The notes below the pieces were generated by a model that saw only the letters and a program-made list of their open reading frames with translations, made no database searches and was not told the origin of the DNA. Both the position numbers and the translations under genes were made by a program. From an uncultured Collinsella sp. (GTDB lineage Bacteria; Actinomycetota; Coriobacteriia; Coriobacteriales; Coriobacteriaceae), in NCBI GenBank assembly GCA_958370785.1, contig CATXKN010000003.1, forward strand, positions 1-64,000: 64,000 nt of DNA, given 5' to 3'. Shown here piece after piece: positions 42,401 through 49,830 of the stretch (its first letter is position 1; every line of letters starts with the position of its first letter).

Positions 42401-42950
42401 TCGACTTGATCTTCTTGAGCGCACGCTCCTTGCGACGCTTGTGCTTGGAGATGCCGGCGGCCTCCTCAATAAGGGCACGGCGCTCCTCGGGGCGGCTCTG
42501 CAAAATGGCATCGAGCTTGCCCTGGCTGATGATGGAATGCGTATCCTTGCCCAGTCCCGAATCGTGCAGGATGTCCTGGATGTCCATCAGACGGCACGGG
42601 CTCGAGTTGATGAGGTACTCACTCTCGCCCGAGCGATACATGCGGCGGGTGATAGCCACCTCGTCAAAGTCGACGGGAAGCATATGGTCCGAGTTGTCGA
42701 GCACCAGCGTGACCTCGGCCACACCCACCGGCTTGCGCGCCGACGAGCCCGAGAAGATGACGTCTTCCATGGCCTGGCCGCGCAGCTGCTTGGCGCTCTG
42801 CTCGCCCAGGACCCACAGAATCGAGTCGGAGATGTTCGATTTTCCCGAGCCGTTGGGACCGACGATGACGGTCAGGCCCGGCTCAAACGTCATATGGGCG
42901 CGGTCGGCAAACGACTTGAACCCTTTGAGCGTGAGGGACTTGAGATACAC
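39414..42950 (-). CDS. smc: Chromosome segregation protein SMC
   Basis: The 1178-residue condensin ATPase has Walker A VGPNGSGKSN near 31-40, long coiled coils, a hinge near 510-680 (with DYYVVDDLAAAL and VTPDGARVACGG), and the C-terminal signature LMSGGEKSLTALAL with Walker B FYVLDEVEAALDDAN. The GTG start at 42950 follows GAGGA. It lies 10 bases after rnc and overlaps ftsY by one base. The scpA and scpB partners are not in the window. Confidence 0.97.
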   Translation of the reverse strand: MYLKSLTLKGFKSFADRAHMTFEPGLTVIVGPNGSGKSNISDSILWVLGEQSAKQLRGQAMEDVIFSGSSARKPVGVAEVTLVLDNSDHMLPVDFDEVAITRRMYRSGESEYLINSSPCRLMDIQDILHDSGLGKDTHSIISQGKLDAILQSRPEERRALIEEAAGISKHKRRKERALKKIKSMDEHLTRARDINKEIARQLRPLERQVDRARKYKELSSRANELTQMLAVDELRSLQSQWNDLESRSKEGAAELELAQYRLGEKERELEKLQVMLEEKGLFVGDLGEQRRHMQDVVGRINSDMRLLEEKGHNMVSRLSDMRGQISSSEHQRRRVVEELEDARAQLEEVTGAHMQAQEDVDAAGPAAAELHERRVALDAQISQLTREQRDVQRVADNAALELAKVKDSLSNAEVEDNMYASRLEQIDEQLEEVAASLESRRDRAEELESALEAARQAQSDAREATETARAALKDLRAREGEARNKLSEVRSELASQKKLDARMADSSPLVSRLVGALGDDVSGRLGDVLEAPRELEGLVEQLLAGDIDALLFDNAAALERAGRAALDQKKASGEALLVARSVSGSAAAEGAAGTRLVDRLSVRAGYGPVVEALLGDYYVVDDLAAALSAPVVDGVTYVTPDGARVACGGLVRVGLDAGEASGALERKRRIRELEGLEPDLAAVFEHVSDQVVEANAAVEEARAAEGDAAGEIARLEGERRSLLSEIGRLEQSANNAEVERVRISKRREQAAEAVRAARPRVDELTRSRDESRAQASDLGLQIAEANDELDRVRRDDSEAAGKLADAKVRLAQTSERLRSLKGRVPDLEHRLEGIDRRIRGTRQASRSLELLRLRVDPMHERYSALLERASDWAARLRDQATLEEADSASLKKTIEDAKTEVARAKERVDAAATTQNEFKVARGKLEVQVEAAIKAITADGTTVLEEALMLPAPTDRDAAERELNQLVRQINNLGPVNQVAMEEYEQLKRRADYIEEQLADLESARKALTKITVAIDRKMRKAFLVTFEKVDANFREIFAMLFPGGQAHLEMTDPEHPAETGIEVVAQPRGKRITKMMLMSGGEKSLTALALLFAVYRTRTVPFYVLDEVEAALDDANLSKLIGALDVLRSDTQLLVISHQRRTMEDADVLYGVSMQADGVSRVVSQKLDRETGKVVNA

Positions 42951-42960
42951 GGTTCCTCGC

Positions 42961-43686
42961 TTAAACAGGCTTCTTGTTCAGAATCACGCCGTTGGTGGTG
43001 TAACCCATGCGGTCGAGTGCCTCAAGCGCGGCAGCTCCCTCGGCCTCCTTCTTGGAGGATCCGGTGCCGCGGCCCTGGCGGATACCGTCAATGAGAACCA
43101 CGGCGGTAAAGGTCGGTGCGTGTGCCGGGCCCTCAGAGCCAACGAGCTTGTACGCCGGAGGCTCGTGGCCGTCGGCCTGCACGCACTCCTGCAAGAACGA
43201 CTTGGGGTTCGCGGGGTGCTCGGCACGCTCGGAGGCCAGGTGCGGCTTAAGCGTACGGTGGATGAACTCCGCCGCCGCATCCCAGCCGGCATCCAGGTAC
43301 AGGGCGCCCACGAGCGACTCATAGACGTTCTCGAGCGCCGAATGCAGGCCGCGCGCGCCCGTGCCGGTCTCGGAGGCACCAAAGATGATGATGTCGTCGA
43401 TGCCCAGCTCGTGAGACACCTCGGACAGCGTGGCACCCGAGACAAGGGACACCTTCAGGCGCGTAAGCTTGCCCTCGTCAAACTCGGGATAGGACTCAAA
43501 GAGCGAACGGGCAACCACGGCGCCCAAAATGGAATCGCCCAAAAACTCAAGGCGCTCATAGCTCGCCGAAACGGGCTGACCCTCCACGGCAGAGGGGTGC
43601 GTGAGCGCCGCGCGCAGCAGCACCTTGTTATTGAACTCGTGGCCCAGGATCTCCTGGGCGCGCGCGAGTCGTTGAGATAAAGCCAA
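42961..43686 (-). CDS. rnc: Ribonuclease III
   Basis: Double-strand-specific RNase processing rRNA. The 241-residue enzyme shows the signature ERLEFLGDSI (44-53), the second metal-ligand helix ENVYESLVGALYLDAGW, and a C-terminal dsRBD (PPAYKLVGSEGPAHAPTF, GSSKKEAEGAAA). The start is a TTG with GGAGG eight bases upstream, three bases after acpP. The acpP-rnc-smc order is classic. Confidence 0.95.
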   Translation of the reverse strand: MALSQRLARAQEILGHEFNNKVLLRAALTHPSAVEGQPVSASYERLEFLGDSILGAVVARSLFESYPEFDEGKLTRLKVSLVSGATLSEVSHELGIDDIIIFGASETGTGARGLHSALENVYESLVGALYLDAGWDAAAEFIHRTLKPHLASERAEHPANPKSFLQECVQADGHEPPAYKLVGSEGPAHAPTFTAVVLIDGIRQGRGTGSSKKEAEGAAALEALDRMGYTTNGVILNKKPV

Positions 43687-43689
43687 GAC

Positions 43690-43932
43690 TTAGTCCTCCT
43701 TGGCGTTTTCAATAGCGTCGACAGCGTCGGCGACAGAGTTGAGCGACAGCAGGGTCTCGTCATCGATCTCGAGGTCGAACTCGTCCTCGATGGCCGTCAC
43801 CAGCTGCAGACGCTCGAGCGAATCGGCATCGAGATCGTCAAAGGTAGTCTCGTCGCTAATGTCGGCGACATCGACGCCCAGAACGTCAGCGGCGACTTCG
43901 GCGATCTTATCGAAGATTTCTGAGCGGTCCAT
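43690..43932 (-). CDS. acpP: Acyl carrier protein
   Basis: An 80-residue ACP with the phosphopantetheine Ser38 in DADSLERLQ (the usual context is DSLD) and a strongly acidic helix II. It carries acyl chains in fatty-acid synthesis. AGAGGA precedes the ATG at 43932; upstream in-frame codons to 44166 belong to the intergenic region. It lies between plsX and rnc; the fabD, fabG, fabH and fabF genes often found here are absent. Confidence 0.95.
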   Translation of the reverse strand: MDRSEIFDKIAEVAADVLGVDVADISDETTFDDLDADSLERLQLVTAIEDEFDLEIDDETLLSLNSVADAVDAIENAKED

Positions 43933-44056
43933 AGCGCTTCCTCTCGTATTGCGTGAACAACAACGCGCTGGCGCCGCAAGTGCAGCACCAAGACACGGTT
44001 TTGATTCTACCCCACGACGAAGGCCGCGAGGCACATAACAGCGCTCTAACTCGCTC

Positions 44057-45076
44057 CTACAAAACGATGCCGTCCATAGAGTTGGCGACGTTCTCGACCA
44101 GCCCGGCGCGCACGGCCTCCGCCGCGGCGAGCGTACCGTTTTTGACAGCCTCGACCGAGGTGGCACCGTGGCCGATCAGCACCACGCCACGCAGGCCCAG
44201 CAGAATGGCGCCGCCCTTAGCATCGCCCGAGAGCTTTGCCTTGATCTCGCGCATCTGCTTTTTGATGAGCAGCGCGGCAATCTTGGTGCCAAGCGAAGCC
44301 ATAAAAGCACCCTTGAGCTCTTGCAGCAAAAACTTAGCGGCGCCCTCGGTTGCCTTGAGCGCGATGTTGCCCGACATGCCATCGGCAACGACGACGTCAA
44401 AGTTACCCGAGGTCAGGTCGGTGCCCTCGCAGTTGCCCACAAAGCCGGGAACGGCGGCCTTCATGGCAGGGAAGCAGGACTTGGTAAAGATGGAGCCCTT
44501 CTCATCCTCGGTGCCGTTGCCGAGCAGACCGACGCGGGGATGCTCAATGCCCAAGACGACGCGCGCATAGGCGCTACCCATCTGGGCAAAACGCACCATG
44601 TCGTCGACCTCGACATCGGGGTTGGCGCCCATGTCGCACAGGACCGTCAGGCCGCCGGCGCGGTTGGGCAGTGCATTGGTAAGGCACGGACGTACCGGTT
44701 GCTTCTTGCCCTCGGCCTGATACCTAAACGGCGTCACGTAGGCGGTAGCGGCAGCGGTCATGGCGCCGGTGGAGCCGGCAGAGAAGAACGCGTCCGCGTT
44801 GCCCTTCTTGATAGCGCGGCAGGCAAGCACGATCGAGGACTTGCGCTTGGTCATCACGGCTCGAATGGGATCGTCATCCATGGCGATGACATCGGGCGCC
44901 TCCAAAGCCTCAACGCGAGCGTGAGCCGCGGCAAAGGGGTTCACGATCTCTGCGGGACCGACGGCTATGACCTCGATATCGGGATCCGCCGCAAGCGCCG
45001 CCTCGATACCGTCGAGGACAACCTGAGGTTTCTCGTCTCCGCCCACAACGTCTACACAAACGCGAACGTTACTCAT
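44057..45076 (-). CDS. plsX: Phosphate acyltransferase PlsX
   Basis: Forms acyl-phosphate from acyl-ACP for phosphatidic acid synthesis. The 339-residue protein begins VRVCVDVVGGDEKP, with the central FFSAGSTGAMTAAATAY, CDMGANPDVEV and VADGMSGNIALKATEG. The ATG at 45076 has AAGGAG seven bases upstream; an ATG at 45082 is too close to that site. An intrinsic terminator stands immediately before the ribosome site, so expression depends on read-through from rpmF or on a hidden promoter. Confidence 0.94.
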   Translation of the reverse strand: MSNVRVCVDVVGGDEKPQVVLDGIEAALAADPDIEVIAVGPAEIVNPFAAAHARVEALEAPDVIAMDDDPIRAVMTKRKSSIVLACRAIKKGNADAFFSAGSTGAMTAAATAYVTPFRYQAEGKKQPVRPCLTNALPNRAGGLTVLCDMGANPDVEVDDMVRFAQMGSAYARVVLGIEHPRVGLLGNGTEDEKGSIFTKSCFPAMKAAVPGFVGNCEGTDLTSGNFDVVVADGMSGNIALKATEGAAKFLLQELKGAFMASLGTKIAALLIKKQMREIKAKLSGDAKGGAILLGLRGVVLIGHGATSVEAVKNGTLAAAEAVRAGLVENVANSMDGIVL

Positions 45077-45093
45077 ATACATGCTCCTTATAC

Positions 45094-45123
45094 AAAAATG
45101 GCCGACTCATTGAGCCGGCCATT
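45094..45123 (-). terminator. Strong terminator between rpmF and plsX
   Basis: On the minus strand AATGGCCGGCTCA and TGAGTCGGCCATT pair over up to 13 positions (inner pairs probably open) and are followed by five U residues (45098-45094). The plsX AAGGAG starts within about five bases of the U-run. Confidence 0.8.
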
Positions 45124-45163
45124 GTGGTTCCAGTTGGAACGGCATCGCATCCAGAGTATACAG

Positions 45164-45343
45164 TTACTCGGTAACGATAACCTCGCGGTCCTTGTAGAAA
45201 CCGCAGCTGGGGCACACGTGGTGCGGGAGCTTAACAGCGCCGCAACGGGGGCACGTGGACTGAGCCGCAGCCGAGATCTTCATGTTGGCGGAACGGCGGG
45301 TGTGAGTGCGGATACGACCCTGCTTTTGTTTAGGTACGGGCAT
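45164..45343 (-). CDS. rpmF: 50S ribosomal protein L32
   Basis: A 59-residue protein beginning MPVPKQKQGRIRTHTRRSAN, with the zinc ribbon formed by CPRC and CPSC (residues 31-47). This is the zinc-binding form of L32. It lies 64 bases after the DUF177 gene, the conserved yceD-rpmF pair, and ahead of plsX, from which it is separated by a terminator. AAGG upstream of the ATG supports the start. Confidence 0.96.
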   Translation of the reverse strand: MPVPKQKQGRIRTHTRRSANMKISAAAQSTCPRCGAVKLPHHVCPSCGFYKDREVIVTE

Positions 45344-45407
45344 AGTGACCTTCCTTATGAACTATCCAGTGTGGCGATTACGCGCAAGTAGCGATACTAC
45401 CACAGTT

Positions 45408-45962
45408 TTACTCGTCAAGCTTGAGATTCTTCAATGCTGCAAATGGATTTTCCGTGGCAGCGGCCCATTCGGCCTCTGCCTGAGCGGCGCAATCGCATTG
45501 CTCGACGTTGAGATTGATGCCGCAAGTGGGGCATAGGCCGCGACAATCGGGCTTGCACAGGACAACGAACGGCGTGTCCATGACGACCGCGTCGTTGATG
45601 GGCTCGCCCAGATCGACGATGCGATCCTCGCCCAGCAGCTCGTAGCCGTCTTCGTAGGCCTCGGGGTCCTCGGGCTCGTTAAAGAGGTAGAATTCCTCAA
45701 TCTCACCGGCGATATCAAACGAAGCGGGCTCCAAGCAACGGTCGCACTCACCGGTTGCGTGCGCGCGGACCATGCCCGTAAGCAGAACACCGGTGCCGGC
45801 ATTGGTAAAGACCACGTCGTAGTCAATGCCGTCCTGCAGCTGGTACTCCTTCTCGCCCACCGTATAGGTGGCGACATCGACCTTGCCGGTCAGCGGATAC
45901 GAATCTCCGGGAAACTCGAGCTGCTCGGAAAGATCGACGGTAACGCTCGGGAACTCAGCCAT
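45408..45962 (-). CDS. DUF177 (YceD) family protein
   Basis: A 184-residue DUF177 protein with two Cys clusters (ECDRCLEP and CKPDCRGLCPTCG) that probably bind zinc. YceD homologues precede rpmF in most bacteria and are linked to 23S rRNA accumulation. The ATG at 45962 shares one base with the stop of the preceding gene (TAATG). Confidence 0.88.
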   Translation of the reverse strand: MAEFPSVTVDLSEQLEFPGDSYPLTGKVDVATYTVGEKEYQLQDGIDYDVVFTNAGTGVLLTGMVRAHATGECDRCLEPASFDIAGEIEEFYLFNEPEDPEAYEDGYELLGEDRIVDLGEPINDAVVMDTPFVVLCKPDCRGLCPTCGINLNVEQCDCAAQAEAEWAAATENPFAALKNLKLDE

Positions 45963-46459
45963 TACCACTGACCGTTCTGCTGGGCGGCACCCTCGTTGAG
46001 CTGCTGACGGCAACGGGTCACCGTACCGGTCAGGCTCTTGAGGTTCTCCTCGAGGTGTGTAAAGACCTGCTCGGCGTAGTCCTCGGCAGCATAGCGCGTC
46101 TCGCGCTCGTACTGCTGGGCACGGTCGCGAATGTCGTCGGCCTGCTGCTGCGCTAAGCGGACAATCTCCTGCTCACCGGCAATGGTGAGGGCCTGCTGCT
46201 GAGCATCGGCAATGATGGAATCGGCCTGAGCGGCGGCGGAAGCCATAAGCTCCTCGCGCTCCTTGAGGATACGGCGGGACTTCTGCCATTCCTCGGGATA
46301 GCTCATGCGGATCTCATCGAGGATGTTAAAGAAGACGTCGGCGTCGATAACCTTCATCTGGGCGTTCTTGCCGAACGGCGTCTTAGCCTCTTCGATGAGC
46401 CCCTCGAGCTCGTCGACAAGACTCACGATCCTGTCGCCAGGAAAATTCTCGCCCGGCAT
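45962..46459 (-). CDS. DivIVA-like / FoF1-B-like coiled-coil protein
   Basis: A 165-residue protein, mostly helical. A short N-terminal part (VSLVDELEGLIEEAKTPFG) is followed by a long Ala/Gln-rich coiled coil (ILKEREELMASAAAQADSIIADAQQ). It resembles the cytoplasmic ATPase-B-like/DivIVA-related proteins found beside coaD and rpmF in actinobacteria, such as SepIVA-type division proteins. AAAGGAG five bases before the ATG at 46459 decides the start. The role is inferred. Confidence 0.7.
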   Translation of the reverse strand: MPGENFPGDRIVSLVDELEGLIEEAKTPFGKNAQMKVIDADVFFNILDEIRMSYPEEWQKSRRILKEREELMASAAAQADSIIADAQQQALTIAGEQEIVRLAQQQADDIRDRAQQYERETRYAAEDYAEQVFTHLEENLKSLTGTVTRCRQQLNEGAAQQNGQW

Positions 46460-46527
46460 CCGGTCTCCTTTCATAGGTAACATATCATCGTGTTAGTTTA
46501 CCACATGCCACCAGGCATTAAAAAACG

Positions 46528-47025
46528 TCACGAAAAGCGATGTTTGAGCGCCTTGACCACATTGGACGGAACAAAATTAGAGACGTCGCTACCGAGCGAG
46601 GCAATCTGGCGAACCACCGAACTCGAGATATAGCCGTACTGCGGCGCACTCATAACAAAGATGGACTCCAGCTCGTTATCCAGGCGGTAGTTGAGGTCGG
46701 CCTGCTGCAGCTCGTACTCAAAGTCGGTCATGGCACGCAGGCCCTTGACCACGGCTCCTGCTCCCTGTTCGCGGGCAAAATCGACCAAGAGGCCGGTGAA
46801 GGGCAGCACCTCGACACCGTCGATATCGCCGAGCGCCTCACGGGCCAGCGCCACGCGCTCGTCGAGCCTAAACGTGGTGCCGACGCCGTTTTTTCCCTGC
46901 GACTCGGCAACGGCCACGATCACGCTGGGAAAGATGCGACGGGCGCGGCGGATGACGTCGATATGGCCAAACGTGATGGGATCGAAGGTGCCCGGGACGA
47001 TTACGCGGTTAATGGTGTCACTCAT
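46528..47025 (-). CDS. coaD: Phosphopantetheine adenylyltransferase
   Basis: Fourth step of coenzyme A synthesis. The 165-residue nucleotidyltransferase has GTFDPITFGH (12-21) with the T/HxGH motif, the conserved VKGLRAMTDFEYELQQA, and the late YGYISSSVVRQIASLG. GGAGGA precedes the ATG at 47025. It overlaps rsmD by eight bases, the typical rsmD-coaD pair. Confidence 0.96.
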   Translation of the reverse strand: MSDTINRVIVPGTFDPITFGHIDVIRRARRIFPSVIVAVAESQGKNGVGTTFRLDERVALAREALGDIDGVEVLPFTGLLVDFAREQGAGAVVKGLRAMTDFEYELQQADLNYRLDNELESIFVMSAPQYGYISSSVVRQIASLGSDVSNFVPSNVVKALKHRFS

Positions 47026-47647
47026 GGGAATCCTCCGTGGGTGCGTCGCTATCGTTGCCATCATCCTCGCCGTTGCCAACCCAGCGCAGCAAGTCAACCG
47101 AGGTTATGCCGTAACGCTTCTCGCGCACGGTCTCAAAACCGGTCGGGTGAGCGCCCGTATCGGCCGCAGCGTGCTCAAAGAGCGCGTAGGCGCCCTGCGC
47201 CAGCAAGCCTTGCTGAGCCAGATTCTGCAGCAGCTCCTCGACCGGCTCGGCACCAAAAGCATAGGGCGGGTCGAGCAGGACCAAGTCGAAGGGACCGCTC
47301 GGCACGCGGCCGCGCGAAGCGCTTGCCAGCACGTCGCCGCCCACCACGCGCCAACGCGCACGGTCACGGCAGAGCGACTCGATATTCTTGGTAATCAGAC
47401 GAGCAGCGTTGCGATCGATCTCAAACGTCGTGAGCGAGCGGGCACCGCGCGAGAGCATCTCAATGCCCAATGCACCGGAGCCGCCAAAGGCATCCAGCAC
47501 GCGGACCTCGTCCAGATCGAAGTCGAATGCCGACATGACCATAGATGCGCACGCCTCGCGCACGCGATCGGTCGTGGGGCGGGTGACATCGCGACCACGG
47601 GGCTCCTCGATCTTACGACCGCGCCATTCGCCGCCGATGATTCTCAT
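47018..47647 (-). CDS. rsmD: 16S rRNA (guanine966-N2)-methyltransferase RsmD
   Basis: A 209-residue SAM methylase beginning MRIIGGEWRGRKIEEPRG, with the SAM motif LDAFGGSGALGIEML and the catalytic DPPY in LVLLDPPYAF. The last 20 residues are an acidic tail (EDDGNDSDAPTED). It overlaps recG by four bases (ATGA) and coaD by eight. Confidence 0.94.
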   Translation of the reverse strand: MRIIGGEWRGRKIEEPRGRDVTRPTTDRVREACASMVMSAFDFDLDEVRVLDAFGGSGALGIEMLSRGARSLTTFEIDRNAARLITKNIESLCRDRARWRVVGGDVLASASRGRVPSGPFDLVLLDPPYAFGAEPVEELLQNLAQQGLLAQGAYALFEHAAADTGAHPTGFETVREKRYGITSVDLLRWVGNGEDDGNDSDAPTEDSHE

Positions 47648-49821
47648 CCTCCGCTGACCTCCTTAAAGATGTGTCGATACCGCGTGGCGACCGCATCGCG
47701 CAAGGGACGCGTCGCCACGGAGTCAAGGTTGCAAGCATACCGCAAGAGCTCGACCGCGTCCAAATGGGCCCACTCGATCAATTCCTCGTCGGCATCGAGA
47801 TCAACAAAGCGCAAGGTCACGCCGCCATGCTGGCGGTAACCCAGGATTTCGCCCTCGTGGCGCAGACGCAGGTCCATCTGGGCGAGCGTAAAGCCGTCCG
47901 AGGTCTTCTCGAGCGACTGGAGGCGGTCTTGTGCCGCCGACGCGCCGCCGTTGCCCTTAGAGTGCGTCATGACCAGGCACGTGCCCGACACGCTGCCGCG
48001 GCCTACGCGCCCGCGCAGCTGGTGCAAGGCCGCCAAACCAAAGCGCTCGCCGTTCTCGATGACCATGACGGTGGCGTTGGGCACGTCAACGCCCACCTCG
48101 ACTACCGTGGTCGAGACGAGCACATCGATCTCGCCACGCTTAAAGGCATCGATGACCCGGTCCTTCTCCCCCGCCGGCATGCGGCCGTGAAGACGCTCGA
48201 TGGAAAGCCCCGGTAATGCCAGACGAAGGCGATCGAGCTCGGTCGCCGTGTCATGCAGCGGCACGGGCACGGTCACGCGGCCTTCGTCGTCGCGAGCGAT
48301 GCCGGGTACGTCTTCGAGCTCATCGGCCGAATCGCTCGGCTCCACGAGCGGACAGATCACGTAGGCTTGCTGCCCCTTTTCGTGCGCCTCGCGAATGGCG
48401 CCATAGGCCAGGTCGCGACTCGACTCGGTGAGGACGCGCGTCATCACGCCGGCACCCGGAACGGGACGATGGCGGATGATGCTCGTATCCAGGTCGCCGT
48501 ACACCGAAAGCGCCAGCGTGCGCGGGATCGGCGTGGCAGTCATGACCAGCAAGTCGGCACCCGGGCCTTTTGCGCGCAGAGCGTTACGCTGGCCCACGCC
48601 AAAGCGGTGCTGCTCGTCGATCACCACAAGCGACAAATGCTTGAACGTGACGTTCTCCGAAAGCACCGCATGGGTACCAAAGAGCACGTCGAGTTCGCCA
48701 GACTGGAGTCGCGCATGAATCTGTTCACGCTCGGCCGCCGGCGTGGCTCCCGTCAAGAGCGCCCAGGTCATGCCAGCCTGCGAGAGCAAGGGGCCGGTCT
48801 TATCGGCATATTGACGCGCCAGCACGCCCGTGGGCGCCATAACGCAGGCCTGAGTGCCGCTATCGGCCGCGACCGCCAGTGCGCAGGCGGCAACGGCGGT
48901 CTTACCGGTACCGACGTCGCCCAGCAGCAGACGGTTCATCACGCGACCGCCATCGCACATGTCATGCAGGATGTCTTGAAAGGCAGCCTCCTGCTCATCG
49001 CTCAGCGAAAACGGCAGGGCCTGTTTAAGCGCAGTCAAACGCTCGCCCGCGGCATGCGCATAAGGCACCACGTCGACCATACCGCCATCGTTGCGCAGAC
49101 GCAGCGCGAGCTGCAAGTAGAGACACTCCTCGTAGGCAAGACGCCGGCGCGCAATGTCGCGCTCGGCCATGCTCGAGGGAAAGTGGATCGAGCGCAGCGC
49201 ACGGGCATTGCTCATGAGCTTCCGCTTTGCGCGCAGCGGCGCGGGAATGGGATCGAACGGATTGGCGACCACTTCGAGCGCACCGCTCACGATACGGCGC
49301 ATCCATGCCTGACTCACGCCATCGCTCACGTAATGGACCGGCAAAATGGTACCCGCGGCGCGCCCGTCCTCGAGCTTTTCAAAGTGAGGCGAGGCCATCT
49401 GCTTAAAGCCGTAGGCAAACTCGACCTTGCCCATCACGGCCAGGCGGTCGCCCTGCTTAAGCTGTTGGGCAATCCAAGGCTGACGGAAAAAGGCAACCTG
49501 CAGCACGCCCGTCTCGTCCACGAGCGAGACCTCAGTCACCTGCATACGCGGACGGGGCTGCTTTTGAACGATACGATCGACCGTGGCGATGATGGTGCAC
49601 ACGGTACCGATGGGCGCCATCTCGATGGACCACGAGCGAGTGAAGTCCAGGTAGCGATGAGGAATATGGAGAAGGAGGTCCCCCACCGTCCGAATTCCCA
49701 GACGGCGAAGGGCCTCCTCACGTTTACCCGAAACATATTTGAGTCGCGCGATATCCTCGTCGAGCGCATTGCTCTGGGCAAAACGCTCCGAGACGCGCGG
49801 CACGGAGCACAGCTCGGACAT
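47644..49821 (-). CDS. recG: ATP-dependent DNA helicase RecG
   Basis: The 725-residue branch-migration helicase has an N-terminal wedge/OB domain (LKYVSGKREEALRRLGI, VTEVSLVDETG) and helicase motifs I LLLGDVGTGKTAVA, II DEQH, III TATPIPRTLA, V STTVVEVGVDVPNA and VI QLRGRVGRGSVSG. The ATG at 49821 has only a weak ribosome site. It follows the FakA-like gene by nine bases. Confidence 0.96.
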   Translation of the reverse strand: MSELCSVPRVSERFAQSNALDEDIARLKYVSGKREEALRRLGIRTVGDLLLHIPHRYLDFTRSWSIEMAPIGTVCTIIATVDRIVQKQPRPRMQVTEVSLVDETGVLQVAFFRQPWIAQQLKQGDRLAVMGKVEFAYGFKQMASPHFEKLEDGRAAGTILPVHYVSDGVSQAWMRRIVSGALEVVANPFDPIPAPLRAKRKLMSNARALRSIHFPSSMAERDIARRRLAYEECLYLQLALRLRNDGGMVDVVPYAHAAGERLTALKQALPFSLSDEQEAAFQDILHDMCDGGRVMNRLLLGDVGTGKTAVAACALAVAADSGTQACVMAPTGVLARQYADKTGPLLSQAGMTWALLTGATPAAEREQIHARLQSGELDVLFGTHAVLSENVTFKHLSLVVIDEQHRFGVGQRNALRAKGPGADLLVMTATPIPRTLALSVYGDLDTSIIRHRPVPGAGVMTRVLTESSRDLAYGAIREAHEKGQQAYVICPLVEPSDSADELEDVPGIARDDEGRVTVPVPLHDTATELDRLRLALPGLSIERLHGRMPAGEKDRVIDAFKRGEIDVLVSTTVVEVGVDVPNATVMVIENGERFGLAALHQLRGRVGRGSVSGTCLVMTHSKGNGGASAAQDRLQSLEKTSDGFTLAQMDLRLRHEGEILGYRQHGGVTLRFVDLDADEELIEWAHLDAVELLRYACNLDSVATRPLRDAVATRYRHIFKEVSGG

Positions 49822-49830
49822 GGGCAGAGC

